Positions 10,782 to 23,929 of a DNA stretch of 64,000 bases are shown piece by piece. Source of the DNA: Lepas anatifera (Eukaryota; Arthropoda; Thecostraca; Lepadidae). Position numbers and translations under genes: made by a program. The stretch spans positions 4,349,001 to 4,413,000 of the forward strand of contig JAOTON010001526.1 of the NCBI GenBank assembly GCA_034440635.1, given 5' to 3'. Position 1 is the first letter of the stretch. Each line of letters begins with the position of its first letter. Under the pieces are notes generated by a model. It had not been told where the DNA came from. It was given only the letters and a program-made list of their open reading frames with translations, and did not search any database.

Positions 10782-11534
10782 ATATTCAGGCGAGTATACA
10801 ATGTTCACATCTCTATATTCAGACGAGTACACAATGTTCACATCTCTATATTCAGGCGAGTACACAATGTTCACATCTCTATATTCAGGCGAGTGCACAA
10901 TGCTCACATCTCTATATTCAGGCGAGTACACAATGTTCACATCTCTATATTCAGGCGAGTACACAATGTTCACATCTCTATATTCAGGCGAGTACACAAT
11001 GCTCACATCTCTATATTCAGGCGAGTACACAATGTTCACATCTCTATATTCAGGCGAGTACACAATGTTCACATCTCTATATTCAGGCGAGTACACAATG
11101 TTCACATCTCTATATTCAGGCGAGTACACAATGTTCACATCTCTATATTCAGGCGAGTACACAATGTTCACGTCTCTATATTCAGGCCAGTACACAATGT
11201 TCACATCTCTATATTCAGGCGAGTACACAATGTTCACATCTCTATATTCAGGCGAGTATACAATGTTCACATCTCTATATTCAGGCGAGTACACAATGTT
11301 CACATCTCTATATTCAGGCGAGTACACAATGTTCACATCTCTATATTCAGGCGAGTATACAATGCTCCATCTCTATATTCAGGCGATTATACAATGTTCA
11401 CATCTCTATATTAGGCGAGCACAATGTTCACATTCTATATTCAGGCGAGTGCACAATGCTCACATCTCTATATTCAGGCGAGTACACAATGTTCACATCT
11501 CTATATTCAGGCGAGTACACAATGTTCACATCTC
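10782..11534. repeat. 33 bp minisatellite, about 23 units
   Basis: The unit tctatattcaggcgagtaca followed by caatgttcacatc repeats almost perfectly. The period is 11 codons, so long frames open on both strands (up to 363 residues). These are by-products of the period: there is no start context, splice signal or composition change supporting translation. Units near 11368-11450 are degraded by small deletions. The array starts about 60 bp after the 35 bp array. Confidence 0.95.
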
Positions 11535-13173
11535 CTGCAGTTGTATTTCGAAATCCACTAACGCGCTTCAGTACGGGAGCTCTTGCCACCTTTGCCGGTT
11601 TGCTACCTCAGCTACCACGCCAGGCAGTGGAAAACGACTTAAGATAGCCCGTCTTGATCTGATCCGAAAACGACGTATACAATTTTTTGTTTATGTCACT
11701 TTTGAAGTCATTTGCGGTAAAAGTATATTCCCAAAGAAATACAATTAAAACCAACGTTTTGTGTCGTAACGGCTATCAGACCATAGCTATGGAAAATGTG
11801 TAAGCACTACTGAAGCGAGGGGAATATGGCACCTTTATAAAGTGATTTTAACTCAGAGAGCCAAGTTGTAAAGCATGCCAGAAACCCGGTACTCAATATC
11901 TAATTTGTCTTGAAACTCAAAACTTCCGTGGAAAAAGCTATTAAACCTACCAGCAAGGTACCTCAAATCTACCCCAGCCAGGCAGCCACAGTTATGAGCT
12001 GTTGTTGTGACGACAGCGGTGACGTCACGGTGAGAAATCAGCCAATTGAAGCCCTTGAAGCCTATTGAATATGGTAGTAGTTGCCAGACCATGACGTCAT
12101 CCACATGGAGAGGTTTATTTTAACCCTTGAGGAGCATTGGGAACATATAAATATTGAGCTCACTGTAAATTTTTCAGAGAAATGATGGACGTTTTCATGA
12201 TTTTCGGCTAAAAATACCCCTAAATACACAAAATGCCTGGATTCGATCAATGTGCCACATTCCCTTTAAGTCTGATCGAGTGATGTATTTTATGCTGCCC
12301 TGGAAAATTGATTTGGAGGTAGGTCATATCGTATATTGCAGTGAAAAGCCAAACACGATTAATAAGAAAGCACTTCCTCCCCATTTTGTGGGAAGTAATG
12401 GAACTGAAACTAATTTGTCCATGAATTTCTAGCGGGGAGGTGATGGCCGTGACCTGAACCGAGGTCACCGATATAAACATCTTTTTCGTATCTATGTAAA
12501 TTATATTCATATCCTGCTACCAAAAATGATTGTTCTCGGTGGCCTTAATATGAATGGGACCATTCCTAAAATATTGGTTTTCAGCCCAATTTCCATGCCA
12601 GGGCCTCTAAATAAATCAAATATAGCTTTGATTGTAATAGAAACTGGCGTACTTCAAAATGCGTATAGAACAGGCTATTTGCTGCTACGCTCCAGGAATT
12701 ACAGAGAAGTTGTATTTGAGTTTGATTTTAGCATTCGCTTGGCAAACATTTTAGTTTTGTCAGACCTATGTATAAAATCTAACAAACAAGAACTCGTTAA
12801 ACATCTTAAGTCGGAAAGCTTGAGCAGGGTCTCTCTGAAGTCGGCTTAGCTGAAGTTGACAGGACAAGTGATCCGTCTCAAGTGGGTCATCAGATTCCTG
12901 CCGTAAGTGTTGGTTATCTGGCTCTTCCCTCATATCTCCCATCTGAACACTCCAGATCACCTCATGAACAAGAGAGAGATAATTTATTTTGTGTAGGGAG
13001 TCTCAAGGTGCACTATGTTTTTGCATCATCGGTGACATCGTCTTGGGCCAGGTATTCATCAACAGGCTAAGGACTTGTGAACCTCGCTGTTACAACTTGG
13101 CCTGTTTAGATATTCTCTTCTTGTTAGGAACTATGTTCTGTACCCCGTTTGCCTCCAGGCTCTCTTCGTGACG
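11535..13173. other. No gene seen
   Basis: Mixed-composition DNA with short unremarkable frames (for example 12526-12849). Two palindromic TGACGTCA words (12020-12027 and 12092-12099), the binding motif of CREB/ATF factors, lie 64 bp apart. Without a transcript their relevance is unknown. Confidence 0.5.
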
Positions 13174-13290
13174 TGAATGGGCGGTTTAATGGATAGCCTC
13201 AAAATATCCCACGGCACTGGTCCCGGGTTCAAGTCCCGGTGGAGCCTCTGAATAAGACCATCAGATCCCTGAAATATGCCCCAACAAAAT
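13174..13290 (+). mobile_element. tRNA-derived SINE fragment, family A
   Basis: It contains a degenerate A-box-like ggtttaatggatagc and a perfect B-box-like ggttcaagtcc within cccgggttcaagtcccggtg, which forms a T-arm stem. The part tcccgggttcaagtcccggt is shared with the complement of the complete copy at 63659-63841. The 3' tail is missing. Confidence 0.65.
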
Positions 13291-13509
13291 GAGAGCGGGC
13301 GACGTTCTCCTTCTTGAGCTTATTTCGATTCTCTTCTCAACTTTTCACTATTCGGGGAAGCTCACGCCCGCCTCCACGGTCAGCCTCATAGGTAGGCGTG
13401 ATGTTGTGGGCGCTCATGCTGCCTCCCTTGTTCCCTTCGTGATCCTTCCAGAATATTTGAAGCCATTGATGTCCTCCTGTATTACTGGCACTCTGGCAGC
13501 ATCCACGGC

Positions 13510-13562
13510 GGCATGACAGCAACACCAACGACGACACATCACTCCAACGACGACGTATTGTG
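13510..13562. repeat. Isolated unit of the 50 bp array found at 17.03-17.36 kb
   Basis: The words acaccaacgacgacacatca and ctccaacgacgacgtat are the same as one unit of the later array, 3.5 kb away. Confidence 0.75.
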
Positions 13563-16500
13563 ATAGGCCCTTTCTTTTTCACAAGGAGCCCACACAACAA
13601 ACAAATATTTATAGTGAGAGCAGAGGCTGCCCCGGCGATGTCAAAAAACAGCTTGCTCTCTATGAGGCGGGTCAATTCGAGTCATCATATAGGCAAGTGG
13701 GTCTGTCCGCCGCGTTGGGCGGCCGAATTTTGCTGCTCTCCTCCCCCATCGGTTTTTATTTGGCATTCTCCCATCAAAATTTTCTCCCGGCGAGGAAGTC
13801 TTATAAGCCTTTGAGCGGTCCCCCTTTATGGAAACACATTGGTCCTTATTACTACCCGCGTCCCTTTGTCTAGACTAAAGTACGTTAAATAACCGTATAT
13901 GTCGTGCGTCGTCCCCTTGTGTCTAATTAAAATATAAGGCCCACTTTTCGACCCTCTACCCCACCATCCAATGTTGCCCAACTGATCAGAAAAAATCCTC
14001 CGCCGGGTAAATCCAAAAGGGAAAAAAACATACCTGCACAGCTAATGCAATCACCCTCCCTCCCTTTTGTTCCGAAAATTTAAATGTACGAGGGATTTGA
14101 GCGCTCACCACTAGTCAGCCAATTTTGCCCCCTCCCTCCGATACGCGCAACGTATCACGCGAGATGAGATCGTTGGTTGGGCCCTAAGCCGTTGACGCGC
14201 TCAGCAAAGGTGGTTATTGAGCTCAATGGATTCCTTCCGTCGAGTGCCCTGGCCCCTCCTGCGCCTCGCGCCTTACGGAGCGTGGGCAAACTGTCCAATC
14301 GCCTCCTGGCGCACATCTCGCCCGACCTCGGGTTCTCGCTCGGGTGCCGCTCCCGGCCTTATCCCAATTATGGACTACTCAGGGTACTCGCTTCTAGAAT
14401 CAAATCAACTACCTTTGCTGGGCGGGGCGTCCCGGAGCCCAACCTACGCCTCGGCTGATCAAGAAGCAAGCATACAATGCTGGAAAGGCACCATTCGGCG
14501 TCTTCCCAAAACGACCCCCGTGCCGTTGCCCACAGACATGCTGTACACAAGGGTACGGCTCACAGAACGTCTTCCTCATCAGCTCCTTCGATACCCTATT
14601 TTTGTGTTTAGTCACATTCGAGATCAGGTTTTGGCGTCATTCTGGTCTAATTTATCCTGCCACGGACTCGGTCTGGGTTTTTTCGCCAAAAGGGCTCAAT
14701 TCCACCACGAGACGTAAAAAACACACATTTCTTAGATCATCCGGCCATTGGGTTCACGCCCACACGTTCGTATCACCTTCATACATCGGCACCTCCACAC
14801 ACATTGCAAGGTAGGGGCTTATATCTTACGTTTTAAAAATGATTTGTAAAAAAATATTCAATCACATTTCTGCACCAATTAACGAATCCTTACTTTAATT
14901 CGCATAATAGGAAATGCCTCCCTGATCCCCAGCAAGACATACAACCAAAATCAAATATTTTGTCAATTTTAGTACGTTAGCTTGCCCCGCGGCGCAGGAC
15001 ATTAACAAAAAACGGGCACATCGAACTCCGTTTCTAACGGTCACCTGGGGAGGGAATCAGACGTCAGGTACAGTTTCATGCACATTGCACAGTATACCTT
15101 ACCGTCTCCGCGCAGGTCTGCTCCTGCAAATTAGCGCCGGCGCGGCGGCGCCCACGGACAGAGGGCGTCAGAAGCGCCCGCTGCATCAGGGCCGCGGCCG
15201 ACGAGGCAGCAGCGCGCACCCATAGCTGCTCGCCTCTTCTTCTTCCCTCGCATGTGCCTTTGTACCCTGGACGCAATGTAACCCTTCCCCTTCTTATGTG
15301 GAGCCTATTTCGCAAGTGTATCGTGTCGGCCTCGTGCGGCCAGTCAGTGGAATTTGGAACGGACCTGGGTGCTCCGCGACCCCAAGCCGCGCTATAAGCT
15401 GGCAGACGTACCGAGGGCGATAAACGTTTCCGTGACTTTTTTAGCGTGATCATTCTGCTGTCAATGTCTTATGGCCAGTTCGGAATAATATTGCCTGCAA
15501 CAAGGGAGAAAAAAAACAGAATATATCGCGTGTTAAGTGAAATAAAGATTCTAGGTAGCCCCGCGAGTGGATTTTGTGATCTCCGATCGCTTCCCTCTCT
15601 GCCGTACAACTTTTCTTTACCCGTCAACAAATCCCCGGATCGCGAAGCTGGCCTCGCTCCCACTTTGTCACTGAACTATTCTTTTACTTTACTCAAACCG
15701 AGAGGTAGCGCCCGCTAATTTCGGGCCCTCTCACTGAAGGAACTAACTTATACTTTCAAGCGATTGACCAGCTCGGATACGGGATTCCGTCTCTAGGTGA
15801 AGAATCGGTTCGCCCTGGGGAGTGAAAGCTTGAAATGCATTTTTTCTATTTATTTGTTGCCAGCGAAACAATCCGTGAAATTGAGCATTTCTGCACCTCC
15901 TGAATTACGCCGAATAGCCGTTGGCGGACCGCGAATCGGCCCCCCTTTCAATGGAAAAATCATATACAACTACCGCCCCCTCCCCGCCTTCAAAATTGGA
16001 ACCGTCATCACACAAACACAACTTCCACACAAACCATCAAACAGTTAATCGGGCTACATTTTTAGAGTAGGCGCCTGTCAGCCGAGGGGGAACAGGGGGT
16101 TTGATGTTTCGGACATTTTCGAGGTAAGGGAGAGGGAAGGATGCCGTCAGTGCAGGGTGGCCGGTACTCACATTGCTGAGTCTCGTCAGTTGGCTCCTTT
16201 CTTTTTTCTTCCCAGTCTCAGCCTCCTTCTTTAGTGCGGTCCTCTTCTCTTCCTTGGTTCGGCTCTACCACTCTTCCCGGCCCGTGCACGACTGACTGCT
16301 CTTCCTCGTCCTTCCACCTCGTGCGGTTCTGGGCCCCTCCTTCATCCGATCACGTGCCAATTTTTATCTTCTTCTCCCAATGGTTCTTGTCGTTAATTTG
16401 TCCTGGTCCGTTCATTCGTATTCGTAGTATTTGACCCCGCCCTTATGTTACGTGGAATTTTGCTCATTCAATGGTTCGTCTCGTTAGTTTTCTCTGGCTT

Positions 16501-17027
16501 GCTTATTCGTTCTTTTTCGTTCCGAAGCAGACTTGCTCCGCCTCCTGCTTCCGCCGGTGGAGCGCCCCGGGGCAGATCTTCTCACCTAGAGCGCTTCCCC
16601 GTGGGAAGACCGGGAGCAGGTGGGAGATAGCCGCTTGGAAATTTATTTGTTTGAGCCGAATGGGTGATTTAACATCGCCGGAATGGGAGCTGTGTTTTCG
16701 GGTCTGTTGGTAATGGAGCATTTGGTCCTTGCTGATGGGGTTCAACGGCGTCGTTTCCCTCTCCTCGGGAGGAAACTGAGACACAGCTTGTTGTTCCCCT
16801 TCTCCATGTCGGGCGACGCCGTAGCAGCTGTGCCGGACGACGAACAAACAGAGCCGTCCGGCCCGGCGGGCGTGCGCTTCGGCGCTACCGCGCTACAGCA
16901 GCGCTGTGGACGTGGTGCCGCCGTGCAGGATTTTTTATTTGAAAAGGATCGGGATGCTTAACATAGGATTCGGATCGCCCCTCTCGATCAGCCAGACGCC
17001 TATTTAAAAAATGTAACCCGTTACAGT
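13563..17027. other. GC- and CpG-rich block without a recognised gene
   Basis: Composition changes from the AT-rich flanks to CpG-rich DNA with many short frames on both strands (such as 14217-14717 plus and 15076-15453 minus). None shows a domain I recognise, and they overlap one another. Pyrimidine-rich segments near 16190-16520 and a tataag word near 15391 could belong to a promoter or to the long terminal repeat or 5' untranslated part of a retroelement. A direct-repeat search over a larger window would be needed. Confidence 0.4.
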
Positions 17028-17357
17028 ATCACTCCAGCGACGACACCAACGGCGACACATCACTCCAACGACGACGTATCACTCCAGCGACGACACAAAC
17101 GGCGACACATCACTCCAACGACGACGTATCACTCCAGCGACGACACAAACGGCGACACATCACTCCAACGACGACGTATCACTCCAGCGACGACACAAAC
17201 GGCGACACATCACTCCAACGACGACGTATCACTCCAGCGACGACACAAACAGCGACACATCACTCCAACGACGACGTATCACTCCAGCGACGACACAAAC
17301 AGCGACACATCACTCCAACGACGACGTTTCACTCCAGCGACGACACCAACGGCGACA
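17028..17357. repeat. 50 bp tandem array, about 6.6 units
   Basis: Alternating half-units atcactccagcgacgac and atcactccaacgacgacgt repeat from 17028. The array is built from a shorter cactccaRcgacgac core. Confidence 0.95.
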
Positions 17358-17479
17358 GCGCGTCTTGAAACGGCGCTCATTATAACATGACCGCCAGCCA
17401 CATCCCACGTTCGCATGCTACGTAACACAATCACAGCTCCTAACATAGACTAGGGCTCGACGAAATTCCGACACAAATA

Positions 17480-18000
17480 ATTACAGCAGGGGCATTCCAG
17501 GACAAAACGACGAAAAATATTTCAATTTGGTACCACCATGTGTAAAAAAAATCTGAAACTTTGTCTCGGGGGTATTTTTGGGCCAGAAACACGCCTGTGA
17601 GAATCTTAGCCCCCTCCGACCAACGGTGACCAAGTTATAGTCCGATGCATTTTTGGGAGGTCACATTGTAGACTCATCTTTGATGCTTCATAACTCAAAA
17701 ACGCATAGCCTGATTAACAAGTTTTGTGTATCATTGAACTCGTCTTTAACTATACTTTATTTTGAAAAAAGAAGATTGCAAAATTTGAAAATGTTTGACT
17801 TTTAATTTGTTTGACCTTTTCTTTTTGACCTAGCTTGACCTTTTTCAGTTGAAATTGTCCTGTTAGACACCTCAAAAATTTTTCTTCATAAAATATCTTT
17901 CGATAGAAAAAATAAAATGCGTTATTTCTATAAGTTCCAAATATTTAGCACCTAAGGTAGGTATGTAGACGGTTTTTGACCACTGTGCACAGTGATGCAG
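17480..18000 (+). repeat. Dispersed ~0.5 kb repeat, copy 1
   Basis: From ggcattccaggac to tgaccactg this sequence matches, in reverse complement, 21490-22000. Shared words include agaatcttagccccctccga and gcctgattaacaagttttg. It contains a run of TTGACCT motifs. Confidence 0.8.
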
Positions 18001-18880
18001 GAGGCCTGAAAAACGGGACGAAATTCATAACTCAATAAATAATAATGATAGAACAATGATTTTGGGCTCAATTTGAAGCTCTCCTTCAGGCGGCTCAAAC
18101 AAGCACACCAAATTTTGTTTTTCGTCTTGACCCTCATTTTGCCAGGGGGTCGATTCTAACCCCCTTTTACTTTTTTCGCGAAAAATTGCTCGGTTTAGCG
18201 CAATGCCGCGTGGCAAGTGCGAACGAACATCAATTTGATACATCTTGACGAAATTTTAATCCCAGGTCAGGTCAGGTCACCGAGTTATGATGTCATTTCT
18301 AAACCGATGTAAAGCAATGCTGGTTCTCAAAACAAGGTTGGCAAAAACCGGGAATACCTCGGCTTCTAGAGGAGTTAGATCAAGTTTCTATACAACATTC
18401 GAAAGCTCCTGTAAAGAAAAATCTAGCCCGGACATCCATTTTGAGGTCAGGTCCATAACGAAGGCACCAGAGCACCCCTTGGGACCCAAAGGGTGCGCTA
18501 CTTTATGCAGAGGCTATCCAGGGTGTTTAACGGTTCTGACAGTGGCTGTAGCTTTATGAAATAATTACATAGATTCAAATCTGACCATGCCATAAGCTGA
18601 ATAAAGGTAATAGTAAGGGAAACAATTAATATGATTGATAATTTGATTGAATGATTGGATTTCCCCAGTTGTTAGCCGGCAAACATTGGAAGTGAAAAAT
18701 GCATTCTCACCTCGTATTTATTAGCATTGGGAACACTTTTAGGGCAGCGTCGGGTATTAAAACATTATAAGATAATTACTGTTAAGCTTAACCACTGTTA
18801 ACCACTGTTAAACAGCCGGCAAACGCAACAAAATGTGCGACAAACTACTTTTTTCAAAATCCAAGAGAGGTAGTATGTAC

Positions 18881-19260
18881 AGCCGGTTCGATACTGATTG
18901 GTAGGTATTAGGCTGCGGTTGTTTTTGCAAAATATCTCTCAAGTGATGGTCCTTACAGGCACCATTTTTGTCTCACCTGCTGCGTTTTAACTGGATGCAT
19001 GAACTGACGTGCGAATTGCTTCATAATTAAAAAAATTGGAAGTAATTGAGAAAAGATAGAAAATCATCGGGATCGGTGAAAACAGCTTTTTGTCCATAAT
19101 TTTCCAAATTTACGTTTCATCCAGTTTGCAGGGTCCCAAATTTAAGGAGCTCGCCAAAATTTTTTGCTAGAGACGAAACGTTCATGAGAAGAGTAATCGT
19201 TTTTAAGATATTTCTTAAACGAACTGACACTAATACCTACCAATCACTGGGGAACCGGCT
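18881..19260. mobile_element. 380 bp MITE with 8 bp target duplication
   Basis: GTATGTAC is present exactly at 18873-18880 and 19261-19268. The ends AGCCGGTTC...TGATTGGTAGGTATTAG are inverted, agreeing at 27 of 31 positions. An 8 bp duplication is typical of hAT and P-like elements. Two further gacactaatacctgc-like words at about 19424-19460 suggest a decayed neighbour copy. Confidence 0.8.
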
Positions 19261-19933
19261 GTATGTACATACATGAGAGTCAGTTTAAACAGGGGGCGGA
19301 GGCCAAAGATTAACGGAAAATTGGTTTAAAATAACATTTTACAAAGGGAAGAATGCGAGCCAAAGTTAAAATCTGAATTTCCTTATTCAGGGCCTGATCT
19401 CGCTATGCCCTAATAAGTTTTGAACTGACCCTAATACCTACTGAATTGACACTAATACCTGCTTTCGTTGTCTCAATTTACCCTCTTGCTTCTCAACTTT
19501 ATTGCCTCCTTCAATTAGAGCCCGTCTATCAATAACGTTACGCATATTTTATGATTTTTTACCCCCTTCCCCCATTTAAATGTGTCATTTGATTGGAGAA
19601 GGAATAATACACGGCGATTGGTGGATGGCACGTGCGTCATTGCCACAACCACCCGCCGACTACGGGTAGAGCATGAGCTCACTAAGACTGTCATAACTTT
19701 TTTGGCTGTCGGTTGCCGACCTACGGATTCCACCAATGTAAAGAAGACACTTCCCAGAATACATGGTATGATTTTCTAGCTGATCCTGACTGTGCCTTTT
19801 TTGCCAGTCTAAGGAAATATGATGTATGTTACATTCGTGCAGCGCCACCGTACTCCATCTACCTCTAACACAACATTTTGCAACTTCTGGAAAAATAATT
19901 TAGGTCAACTGGGAGGTGGTAGGTACCATAAAT

Positions 19934-20080
19934 ACTGAAGGCCAGCTGGCAACTGACTGGTGAGGGGGTGAACTGAGGTAGACGGTCGTCGTTATGCCTT
20001 GTGGGACTTTCAACTTTGGTTCCTTGATTAGCACTTCATCGTGGGAGTTGCTCGTTTGGGTGGTGGGGTCGGGGTCTCCG
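19934..20080 (+). mobile_element. SINE family B, partial 3' part
   Basis: It shares ggcaactgactg-tgag, cttgtgggact and gtgggagttgctc with the fuller copy at 30764-31012, in the same order. The tRNA-like head is missing. Confidence 0.6.
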
Positions 20081-20559
20081 TAAAAAGTCCCTTGATGACT
20101 CTAGTGAGACACCTACCCCTAAAACTGAACTGGCAACAACTTGGACAATATTTATAAAAATAAAAATTACAGTCGTTAAAAGTGATAGAAATTGATCTAT
20201 TGTTTCGAGGGAGACTAGGGCAAATGAATTTATTAATAATGGACCTTTCAGCCTTAAACGAAAATTTACAAAGATGTCGCGACTTTATCCATAATTGAAA
20301 CAAGTATAACTTATCCTATGAGCACCACTAACTCACACAAGTACATCTTTCCCGGAGATGGAAAAATAGTATCGATACAAGGTGACCCAGTGCAGCACAG
20401 CATTCGTTTGAGAAAATTCATGCAATGTAAACAAACGTGTCTGAAAGATTTTGATTCCCAAAAATTAATTTGAATCTGCTCATATATGCGACAAAATGTC
20501 CTGAAACTGTAACGCATACGACTTGGTCACTTAAACAGGTTGCCTCATGATATTTTTAC

Positions 20560-21392
20560 AAGGTGATCATTTCATAGCTGAGACGGATCCCAGAATCCCA
20601 GATGAATAATGACACAGTGCACTGGGAGTGATGCCGCTAAATAGCCAGTTTTAATCACTACCGAATATGTTACATACAATCGTTTGGTCGTGTCACCTTT
20701 GAGGTTGCTCGAGGTCACAGTATTTCTTACAGGAACTAAGTGGAAACCTAAATTTTGTGGCATAATAGGTGACAGAGGAGAGCCGTAGAAAGAAATTTTC
20801 AGCACCATTGGAATACTCTTGTTGAGCCCAAACGGATAATGTATCTTATAATATTGCCTAGTCAAATGTCAAAATTAATCTGCTTTGACCTAGAGCCAGG
20901 CTTAGGTCCGTATGGTAAAAAGAATATTAATCAAACTGCAGTGGCAAGTCAGACACGACAACGTAAAAATAAAACCTCCATCGCAATTCTCGACGATTCT
21001 CAATTCTCGCAAGTTATCAAAATTTACCAATTGCCCCATGCATTTCTAATGGAAATATCATGACCCTGACCCTGCTCCCGGTTATCGATATAGAAATCCT
21101 GCTACGAAAAATTATCTTGCTCGGCGACCTTACTATGTAATGTGAATCTAACCACGATAGGCTAAATTTGATATTATTGATGCACCTCCCAAAGTTTTTT
21201 CGAGGTTAGGTCTCTTGACCTGGGTTGGCGGTCTGACTTGGTATGACCCAGACCTAAAATTTTTCCAGAAGCTGCAAAAATTTCGAGTTAGAGGTACGTG
21301 AAGTACGGTGGCGCTGCGCGAAGGTGTTTTTTTATTACTACCTGTGGAAACCTGAAGAGGCCGGTCGCCCACCCCCTTCTGTGGGCGGGTGT
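20560..21392. repeat. AGGTCA-rich TTAA-type element, partial
   Basis: The right end ctgtgggcgggtg abuts TTAA (21393-21396) and is preceded by the gtacggtggcgctgcgcg segment common to these families. Gaggtcac and ttgacctgg words are present. The left boundary is not identifiable. Confidence 0.5.
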
Positions 21393-21489
21393 TAATTCTC
21401 ATATATTTTGGCACACGATGAAAATTTCGTAAAGACCAAGCCATACGATTGCAAGCAACCGATTACAAACGCAATCGCTTTGTTTGCTG

Positions 21490-22000
21490 CGTTAAACATA
21501 AGGCTGTACTACCGCAGTGGTCAAAAACCGTCTGCATACCTACCTTAGGTGCTAAAAATTTGAAACTTATAGCAAGAACGCATTTTTTCTACGGAAAGAT
21601 ATTTTATGAAGAAATTTTTGAGGTGTCTAAAAGGGCAATTTCAACTGCAAAAAGGTCAAGCTAGGTAAAAAAGAACAGATAAAACAAATTAAAAGTCAAA
21701 AATTTCCAAATTTTGAAATTTTCTTTTTTCAAAATAAAGTGTGGTTAAAGACGAGTTCAATGATATACAAAACTTGTTAATCAGGCTAGGCGTTTTTGAG
21801 TTATGAAGCATAAAAGATGAGCCTACAAGGTGACCTCCCGAAAATGCCTCGGGCTATAACTCGGTCACCGTTGGTCGGAGGGGGCTAAGATTCTCACAGG
21901 CGTGTTTCTGGCCCAAAACTACCCCGGAGACAAAGTTTCAGATTTTTTAGATATGGTGGTGTCAAGCCTTGGTCGATCTGTCCTGGAATGCCCCAGCAGT
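21490..22000 (-). repeat. Dispersed ~0.5 kb repeat, copy 2 (inverted)
   Basis: Reverse-complement match of 17480-18000, with about 3.5 kb between the copies. The frame at 21449-21664 falls inside and is not a gene. Confidence 0.8.
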
Positions 22001-22575
22001 CAAATACAAATAACATTATCAATACAAATCGCAATAACAATTGACATCCCGGTTTCGCTCAACGGGTGCTCTGCTCCTGACTTACAGATTATAACAGTAT
22101 AGCAGTACAGATGCAGTTTATTCTCACATCATCAACGCACGCCGTCCGTACATTCCTTCACCAAAGTCCAGGGAAACCACTCAGTCAGCAGAAACCCATC
22201 TGTAAGCCCTGCTTACATTCTTCGCCCCCCCTAGGAAAAGCCTTGCGCTACATACACTGCGCCACATGGCGTAACCTCTTCAAGTCAGCAAGAGACTCCA
22301 CCACGATACAGGTCACGGCACCCCTCCATCTATGTATAAGAAACCTATGCATCAGGGAAATCCTAAGGCGTCTGACACTCCACCAACGCTTACCAAGATA
22401 TTTTTCCAGTCTGCGCTGACCTGTGCTCGGGTCAGGACGTGCCCAGATAGCGCTCGGGCATACTGTGACCGGTGGGCTGCGGGGAGCCGGGCGCCGGGCG
22501 GTGTAACTGTGCGCAGTGAGTTGTGATAGCCAGCAATGGTATTAAATATGGGCTTGAGTTTTCATAACTTTTATA

Positions 22576-23808
22576 GTGAGTGAGAACAATGGAAAGCGAA
22601 AACGCATTGGGAGATTGCAGTACTGCCTAACCATGTCCGAAACTGACGAAAGTGAGTGTGATCGGGACTTTGTGTTCACCAACGCTGCATCAGGTACAGA
22701 CACAACTTCCCGCGGTAAGCGACAGCTCTCGGTTAGTGAGATGACTCGGAACCTTGAATAGAAAAAGACTAAACAATTTGAAAAGGTCTGGTGAAAAGTC
22801 CCCTCGCCAGCGCGCAGGGACAGATAAGGGTAAGGACACTGTGACCCTGGAAGCCATCAAACAGCTGATTAAAGACGGAAACAATCGTGTCATTGAAGCC
22901 TTAGAGAGAAAGCTTGCGAGCATGGAGAAACGCATAAACGCAATAGAAAGTGAAGTATTCGAGAAGGATGCAGCAATTAGAACCTTGAAAGCGGAATGTT
23001 AATGTCACAAAAAGGCGAACAATGATTTGAAGAAAGGGTGGATGGCATTGATAGAAATCGACGGTTATCTTCCCTAATCCTCACGTGCAAAGACCTCGTA
23101 GGACGCACCCATGGAGAGGACATGGGCAGTAGAGCTGTAAGGGCCCTCAACAGCCGTCTACCTGGACTGACCCTATCTGAAAGTGAAATTCAGGTCGCTC
23201 ATCGATTAGAGTCAGACTCTAAAGTGATTGTGAAGTTCTTGAGGCGCAGTGTACGCGACACAGTGTTCGAGAGGCGGTTCGACCTGTTTCCGAAGCGTGG
23301 CCCAAACGACCGGTTCAGCACTGACCGCAGTGGTGTTCCTCGCCACCAACAGATGGCACCACTGTACATCGGTGAATCGCTGGTACCCGAGATGCAGCGA
23401 GTATTCCAGCTGCTGTTAGCTGCTCGCAGAGTGGAGAATGGTGCCAGGATTGCTACCGTGTTTTCACGACGCGGCTTGGTGTACTGCAGAAAAACCCAAG
23501 GAGGAAACAACATCTGGGTGAGAAGCCAGGAGCATGTTAAGGCCTGGCTAGAGGGTGTACGGCCCAAGCTACCGTTCCGGGATGGACAGCAGAGCGGCGT
23601 ACGCCCGGGTGGACGGCGAGCGCCGTCTCGGAGTGGAGCGGGACCTGAAGGTGGGCCGCAACCTGTCGCTGGCTCGTTTTCTGCGTCGGTGGCTGCCGCG
23701 GCGTCCGGCTCGTCGGGAGCAGCGACGACTTCGACGTCGGGGACTGCGGTGGCCGCGGCGAGGCGTGGTCCAGTCCGGGATACCGATTCGCACGTGAATG
23801 GCCCCTGA
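22576..23808 (+). pseudogene. LINE ORF1-like protein (coiled coil plus nucleic-acid-binding region), broken
   Basis: Three consecutive frames read as one degraded protein. 22576-22761 is acidic and serine-rich. 22754-23000 is a heptad-like coiled coil (Leu/Ile spacing in the Ala-Leu-Glu-Arg-Lys-Leu-Ala-Ser-Met-Glu-Lys region). 23038-23808 continues with a segment typical of non-LTR retrotransposon ORF1 proteins: a Val-Ile-Val-Lys-Phe-Leu strand and an Arg-Lys-Thr-Gln-Gly-Gly-Asn motif near residue 150. Frame changes occur at about 22754 and 23036, with a TAA at 23000-23002. The C-terminal third is Gly/Ser/Ala/Pro-rich. An AATAAA-type word follows at 23908. I could find no endonuclease or reverse transcriptase downstream. 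ORF1 proteins coat the element RNA and act as chaperones. Subfamily is uncertain. Confidence 0.6.
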
Positions 23809-23929
23809 GCGGGAGCACGGAGCGGACCTGGTGGTGCACCTGCGGCAGACGCTGTCATGGCGTCGTGAGCGACGAAGAACACTACGATGAAGGGAGTATT
23901 TCATAACAATAAATGCATGTGTATTAAAC

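Noticed and set aside
10635..11748. Overlapping 233-363 residue frames on both strands in the 33 bp array
   Set aside because: They arise because the period is 11 codons; no splice sites, start context or change at the third codon position supports translation.
15076..15453. 125-residue minus-strand protein in the CpG-rich block
   Set aside because: Arg/Ala-rich composition follows from GC content; other frames overlap it and no domain is recognisable.
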